Assembly: GCF_002259795.1 (NCBI RefSeq)
Contig: NZ_MWXA01000005.1
Coordinates: 124,001 to 188,000 of the forward strand
Direction: 5' to 3'
DNA length: 64,000 nucleotides
Source of the DNA: Bifidobacterium aquikefiri
GTDB lineage: Bacteria > Actinomycetota > Actinomycetes > Actinomycetales > Bifidobacteriaceae
Both the position numbers and the translations under genes were made by a program. Below are positions 8,455-17,813 of this stretch, piece by piece. Under the pieces are notes generated by a model that was not told where the DNA came from, ran no database searches, and saw only the letters and a program-made list of their open reading frames with translations. How positions within the stretch are numbered: position 1 is the first letter of the stretch; each line of letters opens with the position of its first letter.

Positions 8455-9231
8455 TCAAACATGCTGAGCCGAATACGAATGATTGACCGTTGTATCGCCA
8501 TGTGCGTCGCGTTCGAGATGCGCAAACAGATCATTGACTGCATCGGTCAGATCATGAACCTTATCAATGGTAGTCGTCACGCCATGTTCTCGAAGTTCAC
8601 CTGGGTTGGCATAGCCCCAGTTGCAACCAATCGAAGCAATGCCGACTGCTTTGGCACCGTCGACGTCAGTCCAACGATCGCCGACCATGATGGCGATATC
8701 ACCCTGGGATTCATCAAACCCAATGGACGCAAAAGCGTAGCGAATGACCTGATCCTTATGTAACCGAGTCATATCTTGACTGGCACCATAGAGTCCATCG
8801 ACTTCATCGGTGAGATGGAAATGCTCACATATTGGATTGGCCTGATATTCTGGCTTGCAGGTGGCAATCGCCAGATAGTAACCTTCTGCCCTGAGTTTTC
8901 TTAGCTGATCGATGATTCCCGGATACATGACATTCACCAGCTTGCCAGGCACCTTGTTACCTGGCATGCAAGGATCGTCGAAGGCAGCGATGTCGCTGTA
9001 GTAGCTACGATATGTGTCTACGGCAAGCTGAAGCTTACCTTCGGGAACATTGTTACGCTGCAGGGATTCGATGATTGCCGGTCCTATGAATTGCTGGAGC
9101 TCATGATCATCAGGGATCTTCATGCCAACCGCTTCGAAGGTCTTTTTCACACATGCAAGAATTCCAGGAGCAGATTCCGTCAAGGTACCATCCAAATCCA
9201 ACAACACGACTTTGCGTGGATGTTCTGCCAT
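8455..9231 (-). CDS. HAD-superfamily phosphatase (phosphoglycolate phosphatase-like)
   Basis: The 258-residue protein starts MAEHPRKVVLLDLDGTLTES, with the nucleophile motif DLDGT at residues 12-16. The helical cap follows, and later motifs are IATCKPE (motif II position) and MVGDRWTDVDGAKAVG (motif IV acids). This matches the Gph/PGP-type subfamily I. The substrate cannot be assigned. The start is supported by AAAGGAG seven bases upstream. It is the last gene of the leftward group that includes rbpA. Confidence 0.85.
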   Translation of the reverse strand: MAEHPRKVVLLDLDGTLTESAPGILACVKKTFEAVGMKIPDDHELQQFIGPAIIESLQRNNVPEGKLQLAVDTYRSYYSDIAAFDDPCMPGNKVPGKLVNVMYPGIIDQLRKLRAEGYYLAIATCKPEYQANPICEHFHLTDEVDGLYGASQDMTRLHKDQVIRYAFASIGFDESQGDIAIMVGDRWTDVDGAKAVGIASIGCNWGYANPGELREHGVTTTIDKVHDLTDAVNDLFAHLERDAHGDTTVNHSYSAQHV

Positions 9232-9358
9232 AGTATTTGCTCCTTTTGAGGTATCACCAATGCTGCGATTGACCGCTTGACAATTTATCTATACGACGCA
9301 TCGGTTGGACGACGCGCCTGACAATGCTGTGAATGATAGTGAGATTGAGACCAGACAA

Positions 9359-9706
9359 TTACTCGTAATCAGGAATCCAACCGTCATGGTGCATTTCAAG
9401 ACGCTTGTCGAGCAAAGTCTTCAATTCGTCCATTGAACGACGTTCGAGTAGCATATCCCAGTGCGTACGCGTTGGCTTGGAGATCTCATCGGCTTCCTGA
9501 TCCTGCTCCCCCTCACGATGAGCAACCTCGCCGCAGCGACATTCCCACTGATCAGGGATTTCGGCACCTTCAGCAAAGGGAAGAATGGTTCGGTGACCCT
9601 TCGGACAGAGATATGCAACATCCGTACGTGCAGCAAAGTCCACATTATCGTCCGACTCAAGGGATTTTGCCCCTATACTCATTCCACGCAAACTGCGCTC
9701 TGCCAT
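9359..9706 (-). CDS. rbpA: RNA polymerase-binding protein RbpA
   Basis: RbpA binds the principal sigma factor and core RNA polymerase and stabilises the open complex; it is specific to actinobacteria. The 115-residue protein has an N-terminal tail (MAERSLRGMSIGAKS), the core domain YLCPKGHRTILPFAEGAEIP followed by WECRCGE, and the C-terminal sigma-interaction helix region. The core Cys and His pattern is kept. GAGGAGG lies directly upstream of the ATG. CarD, its functional partner on the same promoters in mycobacteria, is encoded at 36510-37106. Confidence 0.96.
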   Translation of the reverse strand: MAERSLRGMSIGAKSLESDDNVDFAARTDVAYLCPKGHRTILPFAEGAEIPDQWECRCGEVAHREGEQDQEADEISKPTRTHWDMLLERRSMDELKTLLDKRLEMHHDGWIPDYE

Positions 9707-9788
9707 AATTCCTCCTCGTATGTTTACTATCCAAGCTACAAAACAGCTGGGACTTGATACTTATTCCAACATTTCTACAATCGCGTAA

Positions 9789-12437
9789 TCAGTCAACTCC
9801 CGAATAGGCGACTATCCCCCGGTTCACGACATACACTGCCTGCTCGGCAACCTTAGATAGTGATGCGGCATCCTTGAAGAATCTGCCAACCTGAGCTATC
9901 TGCGTAAGCAAATCTGCGAGTCGTTTGGTATTACGGACAAAATCGCCACCCGTGAGCTCAGTATTCCGAAGAACATACGACAAGGTCTCGCCTTTGGCCC
10001 ATTCATAGATGATCTGTGACATGCCAAAATCGAGTTCCTTGACGGGTTCAAGTCCATAGTCTTCACAGAGCATGGAAACATGTGCCCTGCTTCCCAGCGA
10101 CGCCTGGACGGCGATTGCCACATTGCCTTCTGGCCCGCCAGGGAAGTTGCCATCTCCCCCGCCTTCGCCGCGACGAGCTTCATACACCAGTGATGAAACA
10201 ACGGCTGCCAGTTCTGGAGCTGATAGACCTAGCAGATCATGATCCACAATCATCTGAGCCAGTACCAGATCCTGTTCACTGTATATTCTTCTCAGCATCT
10301 GGCCACGCGGTGTCAGAGCGTAGTTGACCATCGTATGCGCATCATCCACGAAATCAGCCGAGTTGCTGAATCTGCTGGGAACCAGCAACTCCTTGACTTT
10401 GTCATGATGCGCAGGGGTGAGTGGAGACACGGCATCGGCATACTCAGGAGTGATGTATCCAAGATTGTTGAGTATTTCGCAGATATGATCAAACTGACGT
10501 GCTACGGAGCCTGTTCTGGATTCATAACGGTCTCGAACCCGTTCGAGTTCCTTCTTTTCACGCGCCCAGCGATGGCCCCATTTCAAGTGAGTGGTCAAAT
10601 CAGGACATTCTCTGCAGGGATGATGCCGTTCCTGATCTTTGAGCTCTGCAATGCGCTGATCGAGCTCTCGGAATGCTCGGCTTCTTGATTTTTCAGATCG
10701 AAATCGCTTGTGCTTGAGTTCCTGGCGCTCGTGCCTCTGCGCATCCGAGAGCCTCATGCGAATTTCCATGAATTCAGCGAAATTACCATGATCACAGGCA
10801 AATGCATCCTCATATCCGTGCAATGCCTGAGCAAGGGTATCCATCCGAGATTCGAGCTGCCACGCCGATTCGTTGGCCTCCCACTGAGCGAAGGAATGAT
10901 CAAGAGTCATTCGCGCCGTCTTGTAATCACTGGAATTGAGAAGATTCACAGCCATATTGAATGTTGGCCGGAAACTGGAATGCAGCGGATAGACTCGTTT
11001 GCTGGCAAGTGCCGCAGCGGTTGCTGGAACAAAATCTCGATGATCGACGACGACTGCATGTCCGATGCTGTCGATTCCTCGCCGGCCTGCGCGCCCTGTG
11101 AGCTGAGTGAACTCACCAGGAGTCAGGGACACATGTCCAATACCGTTGAACTTTTCAAGTTTCTCCACAACAACGCAGCGTGCAGGCATATTGATACCCA
11201 ATGCCAACGTTTCCGTGGCAAAGACCATCTTGACCAAGCCGGCCTCGAACAACCGTTCGACAATCTGCCTGAACAGTGAAACCATGCCGGCATGGTGGGC
11301 TGCAAAACCTTTTTCGAGTGCAAATCTAAACGATGAGAAGTGCAGTGTCTTCAAATCATCACGACTGAGCTGGCCTTCGACCATTTCGTCGACAATGCCC
11401 CGAATACGTTGTGCCTCGTCGGCACTGGTGAGTTCAAGACCCGCATTCATGCATTGCTCAACCGCCTGATCACATCCGTTGCGTGAAAAGATGAAATATA
11501 TGCCCGGAAGCAGATCCTCATAATCCAATTCATCGACAACAGCCCAGCGACGAGGCACGTGACGCGAATTGGCAAAGTGCTCCGACTGATTGCGCCGATG
11601 CGCATTGTGCTCATGTCTGCTACTGTGCTTACGCTCCTGAGCCTTGCCGTGCGCGCGAGCAGCCTGCCGATCGAGCTGGTCAAGGCGCTCGATCAATTGC
11701 GGATTGAGCTTCGGCTGATGATTGTCAGCATTCGCATTCTTTCGATACAGATCGATGAGTTCGGGAGGTGTATGATCGTCCGATTGAACGATCACATGCT
11801 GTTCCAAAGGCACAGGGCGATTCTCTGTGATGACGAGCTTGGTGTGACCGCGAACCGACTGAATCCAATCGGAGAAATCCTCGACGTTCGACACGGTAGC
11901 GGACAATCCAATGACACGAACGGAGGGAGGAAGATGAATGATCACTTCTTCCCAGACCGGTCCCCTGAATCGATCGCTGAGATAATGAACCTCATCGAGA
12001 ACGACGTATCGCAAAGCCTGCAGAGTGGTTGAGTGCTCGTACAGCATGTTGCGCAGAACTTCCGTCGTCATCACCACGATGTCTGCCTCTGCGTTGATTG
12101 AGGTATCTCCCGTAAGGAGACCCACATGATCCTCTCCGAATACCTCAACCAGATCGTGATACTTCTGATTGCTCAGCGCCTTGATTGGTGTGGTATAGAA
12201 AGCCTTGACATTATGCTCTTGCGCAAGAAAGACGGCAAAGTCTGCAACGACCGTCTTTCCTGATCCCGTTGGGGCTGCAACAAGCACATTGTCATCAGCC
12301 TCCAAGGCTTCAATGGCCTCTTCCTGAAATCGGTCGAGTTCAAATGGAAGCTTGCTGGCGAAACGAAAGGCAGCGGTCTGTGCGTGAGTCTGTCTTTTCC
12401 TGAACGCAGCATAACGCTGAGTCGGATTATCTGGCAT
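9789..12437 (-). CDS. helY: Superfamily II RNA helicase, HelY/Mtr4-like
   Basis: The 882-residue protein is a Ski2/Mtr4-type helicase. It has APTGSGKTVVADFA (Walker A, near residue 55), VVLDEVHYLSDRFRG (DEVH box), GLSATVSN (motif III), FAAHHAGM and QLTGRAGRRGID (motif VI). A C-terminal DSHCT-like domain ends with LADLLTQIAQVGRFF. A charged insertion rich in His, Arg and Asn (about residues 250-300) lies between the two RecA lobes. Downstream of a PafBC gene this is the mycobacterial HelY arrangement (Rv2092c). It probably unwinds structured RNA; a substrate has not been read from sequence. Confidence 0.93.
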   Translation of the reverse strand: MPDNPTQRYAAFRKRQTHAQTAAFRFASKLPFELDRFQEEAIEALEADDNVLVAAPTGSGKTVVADFAVFLAQEHNVKAFYTTPIKALSNQKYHDLVEVFGEDHVGLLTGDTSINAEADIVVMTTEVLRNMLYEHSTTLQALRYVVLDEVHYLSDRFRGPVWEEVIIHLPPSVRVIGLSATVSNVEDFSDWIQSVRGHTKLVITENRPVPLEQHVIVQSDDHTPPELIDLYRKNANADNHQPKLNPQLIERLDQLDRQAARAHGKAQERKHSSRHEHNAHRRNQSEHFANSRHVPRRWAVVDELDYEDLLPGIYFIFSRNGCDQAVEQCMNAGLELTSADEAQRIRGIVDEMVEGQLSRDDLKTLHFSSFRFALEKGFAAHHAGMVSLFRQIVERLFEAGLVKMVFATETLALGINMPARCVVVEKLEKFNGIGHVSLTPGEFTQLTGRAGRRGIDSIGHAVVVDHRDFVPATAAALASKRVYPLHSSFRPTFNMAVNLLNSSDYKTARMTLDHSFAQWEANESAWQLESRMDTLAQALHGYEDAFACDHGNFAEFMEIRMRLSDAQRHERQELKHKRFRSEKSRSRAFRELDQRIAELKDQERHHPCRECPDLTTHLKWGHRWAREKKELERVRDRYESRTGSVARQFDHICEILNNLGYITPEYADAVSPLTPAHHDKVKELLVPSRFSNSADFVDDAHTMVNYALTPRGQMLRRIYSEQDLVLAQMIVDHDLLGLSAPELAAVVSSLVYEARRGEGGGDGNFPGGPEGNVAIAVQASLGSRAHVSMLCEDYGLEPVKELDFGMSQIIYEWAKGETLSYVLRNTELTGGDFVRNTKRLADLLTQIAQVGRFFKDAASLSKVAEQAVYVVNRGIVAYSGVD

Positions 12438-12466
12438 AACGGTCCCTAAACATCCTTACACGTGAA

Positions 12467-12787
12467 TCAGTCGTTGAAATACCTCCACTGCTGCCAGGTA
12501 CGCATATGCCGTTCGTGAATACGGTTATGGCGTCGGAGAACCTCTGCATGTGTCTGCGAATAGCGATCACTTGCGACGCTCAATGGCTGTGTAAGCAATG
12601 GATCCTGTGGTTCCTTGTCTTGAGAGGAAGACTGCGCGTCAGCGATCTTAGCGCCGATGACGGTACTGAGCTTGGTCGCGGTGCGCATTGCAGCGAGAGC
12701 GCGAAACACTACATACGCGGCTCCAGCGATAAGGACAACGATCATAAAGATGACCAATAGTAGCCAAATCCATCCTGGCATTGTCAC
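12467..12787 (-). CDS. Small single-pass membrane protein at the tatA position
   Basis: The 106-residue protein begins MTMPGWIWLLLVIFMIVVL, a transmembrane segment of about 25 residues. It is followed by an amphipathic-looking stretch (RALAAMRTATKLSTVIGAK), then a polar tail rich in Gln, Ser, Arg and His. The gene lies between pafBC and helY, where mycobacteria carry tatA and tatC. The topology (short N-terminus, one membrane helix, amphipathic helix, polar tail) resembles TatA, but the conserved FG after the membrane helix is absent and no tatC is present. I cannot assign a function. It starts five bases after the WYL gene ends, so it is co-transcribed. Confidence 0.75.
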   Translation of the reverse strand: MTMPGWIWLLLVIFMIVVLIAGAAYVVFRALAAMRTATKLSTVIGAKIADAQSSSQDKEPQDPLLTQPLSVASDRYSQTHAEVLRRHNRIHERHMRTWQQWRYFND

Positions 12788-12792
12788 TCCCC

Positions 12793-14718
12793 TTACTCTT
12801 CGTTCGCTATGCTGTTCTCTCCCAAACTTAGTTCGCGCTCTGCACGAGCGACGATCATCGTACGCAAGGTCTCAGGTGCCACAGCAGTAATATGCCGGGC
12901 ATGCGAGATGCAGAAAGCAACGAACCAAGAATCCGAGGAGACTGTCAGGTGCACCCTTTCACCAGTGCCATTGTCATCAACAGTCGCTCCGGGAAGAGAC
13001 TTCACGAAGGCAAGATGCTTCTTGTCGGTGATGATGACAGCCGCAGTGCCATTGTCAAAACTCCACTCGCGCAATGTGCTTATGGGAACGTCTGGAATTT
13101 CGGGTACGTTCTCGGTCTCAACGAGCTGAGCATGTTCAATCCGAGCGAGACGCAATACCTGCCATTGGCGGTGCTCGCCCTTCATATGGGTAAGCTGCTC
13201 CGATTGCTTGGTGATGATTTCCTTGAACTCATCCGACATCGCACTCATATCGATGACATGATAGAGATCGGTCCACGCAGCGACGTAATACACACCCTCA
13301 TCAACGAAAATCTTGGCTGGAGCAACGATCTTGCGATGTGTCCTGCCTGCCCCATCGGTATATTCCATGTCAAGAATCGACTGGGTATCGATGGCACGCT
13401 TCACAATGGTAAAGCTCATGGGTTCCAGTTCATATCCTGTCAGGCTGAGCCATGGTGTCACACCCGGCTCGACGTGCTGTCGCAGCCTAAGATACAGTGA
13501 TTGAGCCTGCTGACGCGAGGAGTCCGGCAGGAGTGGCGAATGGGCTAGATAGCTGACGGAAGCAGTGAGAAGACTGAGATACTGCGGCGAAACTCCGGCA
13601 AGACGTTCCAGGCCGAGAGAATTTGTTGCAGAGACGATGCCTTCGGTCTCGAGCAGATTCCAATCGATGTCAAAGAACTGACTGCCTGCCATTTCACCAT
13701 CGTCAGAAACGGTTGTCAAGGTATTGATGTCCTTGTGGATGATATTGACGAAGCGCTTCAGATCGTCGTCGTCGCGGACACGGCCAATAAAGCGTTCTGC
13801 AAGCTCATTGAGCGAGAACTCCTCGCCCAGGTGAGCTGAAAGGAAGAGCATCAAGCGCAGTCGGCGATCAACCTCAGAACCAGTCTGGAAGGATGCCGAT
13901 GACTTTCTTCCCTCCTTGTGATGAAGCTCGCACGGATCCTTGCCGTTATCGATCTCCGGCATGGGTTGCACAGGATCATCACCATTGTTGTCAATGGACT
14001 GAAGACGCGTGGCAGCATGCAGTCTTCTGCTGAATGCATCGGCTGCCTCCTGAGGACTGATGATGGATGAACCAGGATGCCCAAGCACGAACATCGCCAA
14101 ATCGTCTGAATCCGTGTATGCCACATTGATATGCTCACCATTATCGTCAACAGTAGCGGCGAAGCGTCGAGAGTCGATGACCTTCACCAAGGCATCTGGA
14201 ATGGGTTGCGTTCCTAAGCCCGGAGCTATGGAATCAAGACCGAGTCCCGGAACCGGCATTTGTGGCACACGTGGACTGGTGCGCGAAGTGTGGTGCTCCT
14301 GATGTTCAGCGGATTGTGAAATGGACACGGAACGGGCAAGGTAGTTGGCAGCGGCCAACACCGGCAAATCGTCCTGCTCAAAGCGAAGTCGAACCCTTGG
14401 TTCATCACCGAGTTGAAGACGGTACGACGCGAAATCCTGACCTTCTGACTTCGACGAATACTCGGGTTGTCGAGATTCGATTGCTATTCCCATTGCCGCG
14501 AGCTTTGCGCGGTCACGTTGAAATTGTTTAGCAAATGCAGCCTTTGCCGCCTGGTCAGCAAGTTCGCCGTACGAATCCGCATACGCCTTCACGCGTTGTG
14601 CGATTTGACGGGATGTCAGCCATTGCGGGAAGGCTGAGGACAATACGGCAAGCACATCCAATTCATGTTTCCCCCACTTATCGGAGAAGCGTCGCCTACC
14701 ATTCGTTCCCTCTGTCAT
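12793..14718 (-). CDS. pafBC: WYL-domain transcriptional regulator, PafB-PafC fusion
   Basis: The 641-residue protein holds two related halves, each a winged-helix region followed by a WYL-type region. The N-terminal helix-turn-helix lies around FSDKWGKHELDVLAVLSSAF. A second begins near residue 290 (RLRLMLFLSAHLGEEFSLNELAERF). The C-terminal WYL module includes VYYVAAWTDLYHVID, and the last segment is the WCX-like extension. The double layout and the position before helY indicate a fused PafB/PafC. In mycobacteria PafBC activates LexA-independent DNA damage genes. A linker of about 60 residues rich in Asp and Asn separates the halves. Confidence 0.85.
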   Translation of the reverse strand: MTEGTNGRRRFSDKWGKHELDVLAVLSSAFPQWLTSRQIAQRVKAYADSYGELADQAAKAAFAKQFQRDRAKLAAMGIAIESRQPEYSSKSEGQDFASYRLQLGDEPRVRLRFEQDDLPVLAAANYLARSVSISQSAEHQEHHTSRTSPRVPQMPVPGLGLDSIAPGLGTQPIPDALVKVIDSRRFAATVDDNGEHINVAYTDSDDLAMFVLGHPGSSIISPQEAADAFSRRLHAATRLQSIDNNGDDPVQPMPEIDNGKDPCELHHKEGRKSSASFQTGSEVDRRLRLMLFLSAHLGEEFSLNELAERFIGRVRDDDDLKRFVNIIHKDINTLTTVSDDGEMAGSQFFDIDWNLLETEGIVSATNSLGLERLAGVSPQYLSLLTASVSYLAHSPLLPDSSRQQAQSLYLRLRQHVEPGVTPWLSLTGYELEPMSFTIVKRAIDTQSILDMEYTDGAGRTHRKIVAPAKIFVDEGVYYVAAWTDLYHVIDMSAMSDEFKEIITKQSEQLTHMKGEHRQWQVLRLARIEHAQLVETENVPEIPDVPISTLREWSFDNGTAAVIITDKKHLAFVKSLPGATVDDNGTGERVHLTVSSDSWFVAFCISHARHITAVAPETLRTMIVARAERELSLGENSIANEE

Positions 14719-14753
14719 TAGTCCTCGCGTATCGTTAGCATACCTAAGTAACT

Positions 14754-14771
14754 GTGCATGTTTGCACAGAC
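14754..14771. promoter_or_regulatory. 7-bp dyad upstream of the pafBC-helY group
   Basis: CTGTGCA and TGCACAG flank TGTT, a perfect short dyad 36 bases upstream of the pafBC start codon. It may be an operator for that leftward operon. The remainder of the 239-base gap (14719-14957) is AT-rich and holds nothing else that I recognise. Confidence 0.3.
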
Positions 14772-14957
14772 CTTTATCTATATTAGATGTATTTTGCTCG
14801 AATCAGGCACAATAACTCAAAAAATGTACAAATATCATTATGAGCGAAGCTATATGAATACGCTCCGAGAGATAGACCGCACTTCTTTATGTTCAGTGCA
14901 GCCAAATCTCAAAGCATAGCGGCAAGAGTCCTCGAGTGAATCCGAGCTGATTGCTTT

Positions 14958-16388
14958 CTAGACCCATTCGTCAGGTTCAACACCCTGTGGTCCTACAAAC
15001 TCTCCATTCGGAACGTATGATGGTCTGCCCTGATCAGAGAGCTCCGCATCGGCGAACATCGTCACATCACGACCAAAAGTCCAGTCTCCCTCGATGGTGA
15101 CTGAGTTGGCAGCCGCAAGCGAAGGAACGGAATATGGAAATCGTTCGTTGAAATCGTTGATGTTTTTGTAATACCGTTCATCAAGCTGCACATTCGGGAA
15201 GATATAGTTGCCATCTTCCATTTCATACGAGTCCGTCAAGTGGAATCTATCTGACCGCATAATGAACAGATCATCGGTTGTCTTTACGGGAAGGAAGCGC
15301 ATGCGATCGACTTCAATGCATGTTGCTCCTTCAAACAGGCCAATGGCAGCACCCATGGCAGTCTCAAGCTGAACAACATCTTCTGTGCTCGAATCGGCAG
15401 GGTTCACGGTTTTCTTGTTGATGATGACGGGTAATGGAAGTACACCTTCGTATTCCTCAAGCTTGGCCTTCAAGGCATCGACCCTGACCCAGATACTGTT
15501 GGTATTGAAGTACGGATGCTTGCGAATGTTGGTTGCGTCGCCCTCATCACCGGGAGCCACCTGACTCATTTCACGAAGCATGAGATGTCCCGTCTTCTTG
15601 TCAAAGACAATGTGCCCACCCTTGCGATCCGCCTTTGTTCTTCTCGAGACCTCAACCATGAATGGAGAACCGGACTTGGCAAAGTGCCATGCCAAGGTGC
15701 GCGAAGGTCGAGCACCAAGATTATCTGAATTGGAGATGAACAGATATTCGATACCATTCTCCTGAAGCTTGTCCAGCAGGCCCGACTCCCAAATAGTGGA
15801 ATAGACATCACCATGGCCAGGCGGACACCATTCAAGTTCTGGATCCTCGGGGAACTCCACCGGCTCACCAGTCTTCAGCACCAGTTTCGGCTCAACATGC
15901 TGGATGATCTCCAGTGGGATGTCATGCTGTTCAAACAGTCGATTCTTCTTCACCAGCTTCAGACTGTCCTTGGAAGTTCTGAAGGAATTCATCAGGATCA
16001 ATGGCAACGGAACGCCGAGACGCTTTCTCGCTGTGAGCACCTGACCCAGAATGATATCCAGGAATCGCATCTGGCGTGCCTTGTGACGACGCACAGGAAG
16101 CAGTGATTTAGCACCGTCAAGTCCCATGGAGGTTCCCAATCCACCATTGAGCTTTAAGAATGCCGTCTTGGAGAAGGCATCCAACGCTTGTTGCTGGTTC
16201 ATCTTGTCATGAACGTCACCGACATACGGCACTTCTTTGAGAGCATCAACATTTTTTTCCTGTATCGAAAACTCTGAATTCTCTCCCTGCCAAGTATCGT
16301 ATAACCGCTTGAATTGCTTGATGGAGACCTCGCTCAAGCCACGCTTTCGCATCTTCTCGGCAGAAAGTTCAAATGCTTCTTCTCTCAT
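14958..16388 (-). CDS. UTP-glucose-1-phosphate uridylyltransferase, eukaryotic-type
   Basis: The enzyme makes UDP-glucose from UTP and glucose 1-phosphate. In bifidobacteria this protein type takes part in galactose and lacto-N-biose use. The 476-residue sequence has the UGPase nucleotide-binding loop FLKLNGGLGTSMGLDGAKSL, then the substrate lysine region, EYLFISNSDNLGA and a C-terminal beta-helix with SVTIEGDWTFG. It is unrelated to enterobacterial GalU. ATG 16388 is preferred over the upstream extension because AAAGGGA lies at the right distance. Gene names galU and ugpA are both used, so no symbol is given. Confidence 0.93.
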   Translation of the reverse strand: MREEAFELSAEKMRKRGLSEVSIKQFKRLYDTWQGENSEFSIQEKNVDALKEVPYVGDVHDKMNQQQALDAFSKTAFLKLNGGLGTSMGLDGAKSLLPVRRHKARQMRFLDIILGQVLTARKRLGVPLPLILMNSFRTSKDSLKLVKKNRLFEQHDIPLEIIQHVEPKLVLKTGEPVEFPEDPELEWCPPGHGDVYSTIWESGLLDKLQENGIEYLFISNSDNLGARPSRTLAWHFAKSGSPFMVEVSRRTKADRKGGHIVFDKKTGHLMLREMSQVAPGDEGDATNIRKHPYFNTNSIWVRVDALKAKLEEYEGVLPLPVIINKKTVNPADSSTEDVVQLETAMGAAIGLFEGATCIEVDRMRFLPVKTTDDLFIMRSDRFHLTDSYEMEDGNYIFPNVQLDERYYKNINDFNERFPYSVPSLAAANSVTIEGDWTFGRDVTMFADAELSDQGRPSYVPNGEFVGPQGVEPDEWV

Positions 16389-16527
16389 TAAATCCCTTTC
16401 GGTAATGGTCAGCAATAGTCTAGTCCCTTGACTGAGGGATTGTTCCGATTTCCATGAAGAAACAGTATGAAACGGCAATCATCGCTTGAGCTACGCAGGG
16501 AAGTGACTCTTCGAACGAAGGACCGCA

Positions 16528-16575
16528 TCGAAACTCCCGACATGATGAATCCCGCATGATCGGGGTTTCTCGCAG
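16528..16575 (-). terminator. Possible terminator after hipA
   Basis: CGAAACTCCCGA and TCGGGGTTTCTCG pair across an 18-base loop with one mismatch or bulge, 30 bases past the hipA stop. The stem is good but no long T-run follows. The 216-base gap between hipA and the UGPase gene holds nothing else. Confidence 0.35.
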
Positions 16576-16604
16576 CTCTGGCACGGCCCCCACCGTCACG
16601 CAGC

Positions 16605-17813
16605 TTATGTCTCCGGACTCTTCGGTTCGATGCGCGCATTCGCCAATGCAATAATCTTGAGAAGTTCACCGCGCATCGGCGCTTCAAGCCCTTCATATGC
16701 CTCTGGCGCGTGGGCGACGACTGCGCCCGCGATCTTCTGCGCCGTCGTCACCGCTCTGTCAGAGTCGAGTCCTGTCTGTCGAGCTAGCTTGGCCCAATGG
16801 AAGGGCGTGATCTGCTCGGGTCTGACGGCTCCTGAGATGGGCATGGCGAGATTCTGGTTAAATGTCGGCCAATACCGCGTGGTGATGGTGTCATACAGCG
16901 GTGAAAGTGATAGTTGTCCGGGGCGTAGCATTGCCGAATAGTTCTTCGCATGCGCGTCGGCATTGGCTATGGATGTGTTGAACGCCAGCCTTCGCAGCCA
17001 CTCGTATGACATTTCCAAGCTCGGATCGACGTCAGAGAGCAAGCGAAGAATCCGTTTCGCGCTGATATCATATTTGGTGTTCGACGCGCCACCTAAAGAC
17101 TGCATAAAGTCTTCGACATGGACCCTTATAGTCTCGCCATTGCGCTGTGCCCTATCAAAGCGCCTGACCACATACGCATGACGATCCTCGAAATTCATAA
17201 CCCCCGCATCAGGGGCAGGAAGCCCCACCAGTCCGCCGAGTCTGAGCGAGGCGGCCTCTATCATCTCAGCGCCTTTGATATGCGTGGATTCCGGCTTAAA
17301 AATATGTGTGGATGGCAAAGCCGCATTGGGCCAATACCAGTCGTCCCCGACCCTGGCCAGAGTGAACTTGGGCTGGTTGCCTGCCAACGAAAACCTTGAG
17401 GGAAGACCACTCTCCCACCACGCCGTACCGGCATGGTTCAATGTTGAGATTCTGGATGCAATTTCGTCATCGGTTGCAAGTACAGGGGGTTCATCCTCCA
17501 GGACCGGCATGTTCTCGGTCGATGAGAACACCAATCCGCCGGTGGTATCCGCATGGTCCAGCAAGTCAAACACATCCGTGCTTGCAGCACCGGTATTCCT
17601 TGCCATGACCTCGCGCATCGCGGGATTGTCAGGCAGCAGATTCTCCAGAAAATTCCCAGCTGCCTTACGTGTTCCTCTTCCATTGCGGGGCAGACTCAGA
17701 CTTATGGGCGATGAAGGGTAATCACCTGCATATTCAAAAACCGTATGCCTGTCGGCGCTTCGTATAAATCTGCCAACATATGTACCCTCAAGCCAGGCAT
17801 GGAGAACCCTCAC
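16605..17813 (-). CDS. hipA: HipA-family serine/threonine kinase toxin
   Basis: HipA toxins phosphorylate a cellular target (glutamyl-tRNA synthetase in E. coli) and arrest growth. The 402-residue protein has the HipA N1 domain (VLHAWLEGTYVGRF, LSLPRNGRG), the ATP-binding region GNQPKFTLARVGDDWYWP, and the catalytic loop NADAHAKNYSAM, which supplies the Asp and Asn of the family. SPLYDTITTRYWP follows. All catalytic positions look intact. The GTG start overlaps the hipB stop. GC appears higher than in the neighbours, fitting a transferred module. Confidence 0.92.
   Translation of the reverse strand: MRVLHAWLEGTYVGRFIRSADRHTVFEYAGDYPSSPISLSLPRNGRGTRKAAGNFLENLLPDNPAMREVMARNTGAASTDVFDLLDHADTTGGLVFSSTENMPVLEDEPPVLATDDEIASRISTLNHAGTAWWESGLPSRFSLAGNQPKFTLARVGDDWYWPNAALPSTHIFKPESTHIKGAEMIEAASLRLGGLVGLPAPDAGVMNFEDRHAYVVRRFDRAQRNGETIRVHVEDFMQSLGGASNTKYDISAKRILRLLSDVDPSLEMSYEWLRRLAFNTSIANADAHAKNYSAMLRPGQLSLSPLYDTITTRYWPTFNQNLAMPISGAVRPEQITPFHWAKLARQTGLDSDRAVTTAQKIAGAVVAHAPEAYEGLEAPMRGELLKIIALANARIEPKSPET

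Noticed and set aside
10523-10540. TCGAACCCGTTCGA in helY as another SOS box
   Set aside because: The half-sites are separated by two bases, not four, and the site is inside a gene.
11245-11260. TCGAACAACCGTTCGA, a perfect SOS-box-like palindrome inside helY
   Set aside because: It lies mid-gene, on codons for a conserved helicase segment, far from any start codon. The chance of such a site in 64 kb is not negligible, so I do not call it an operator.
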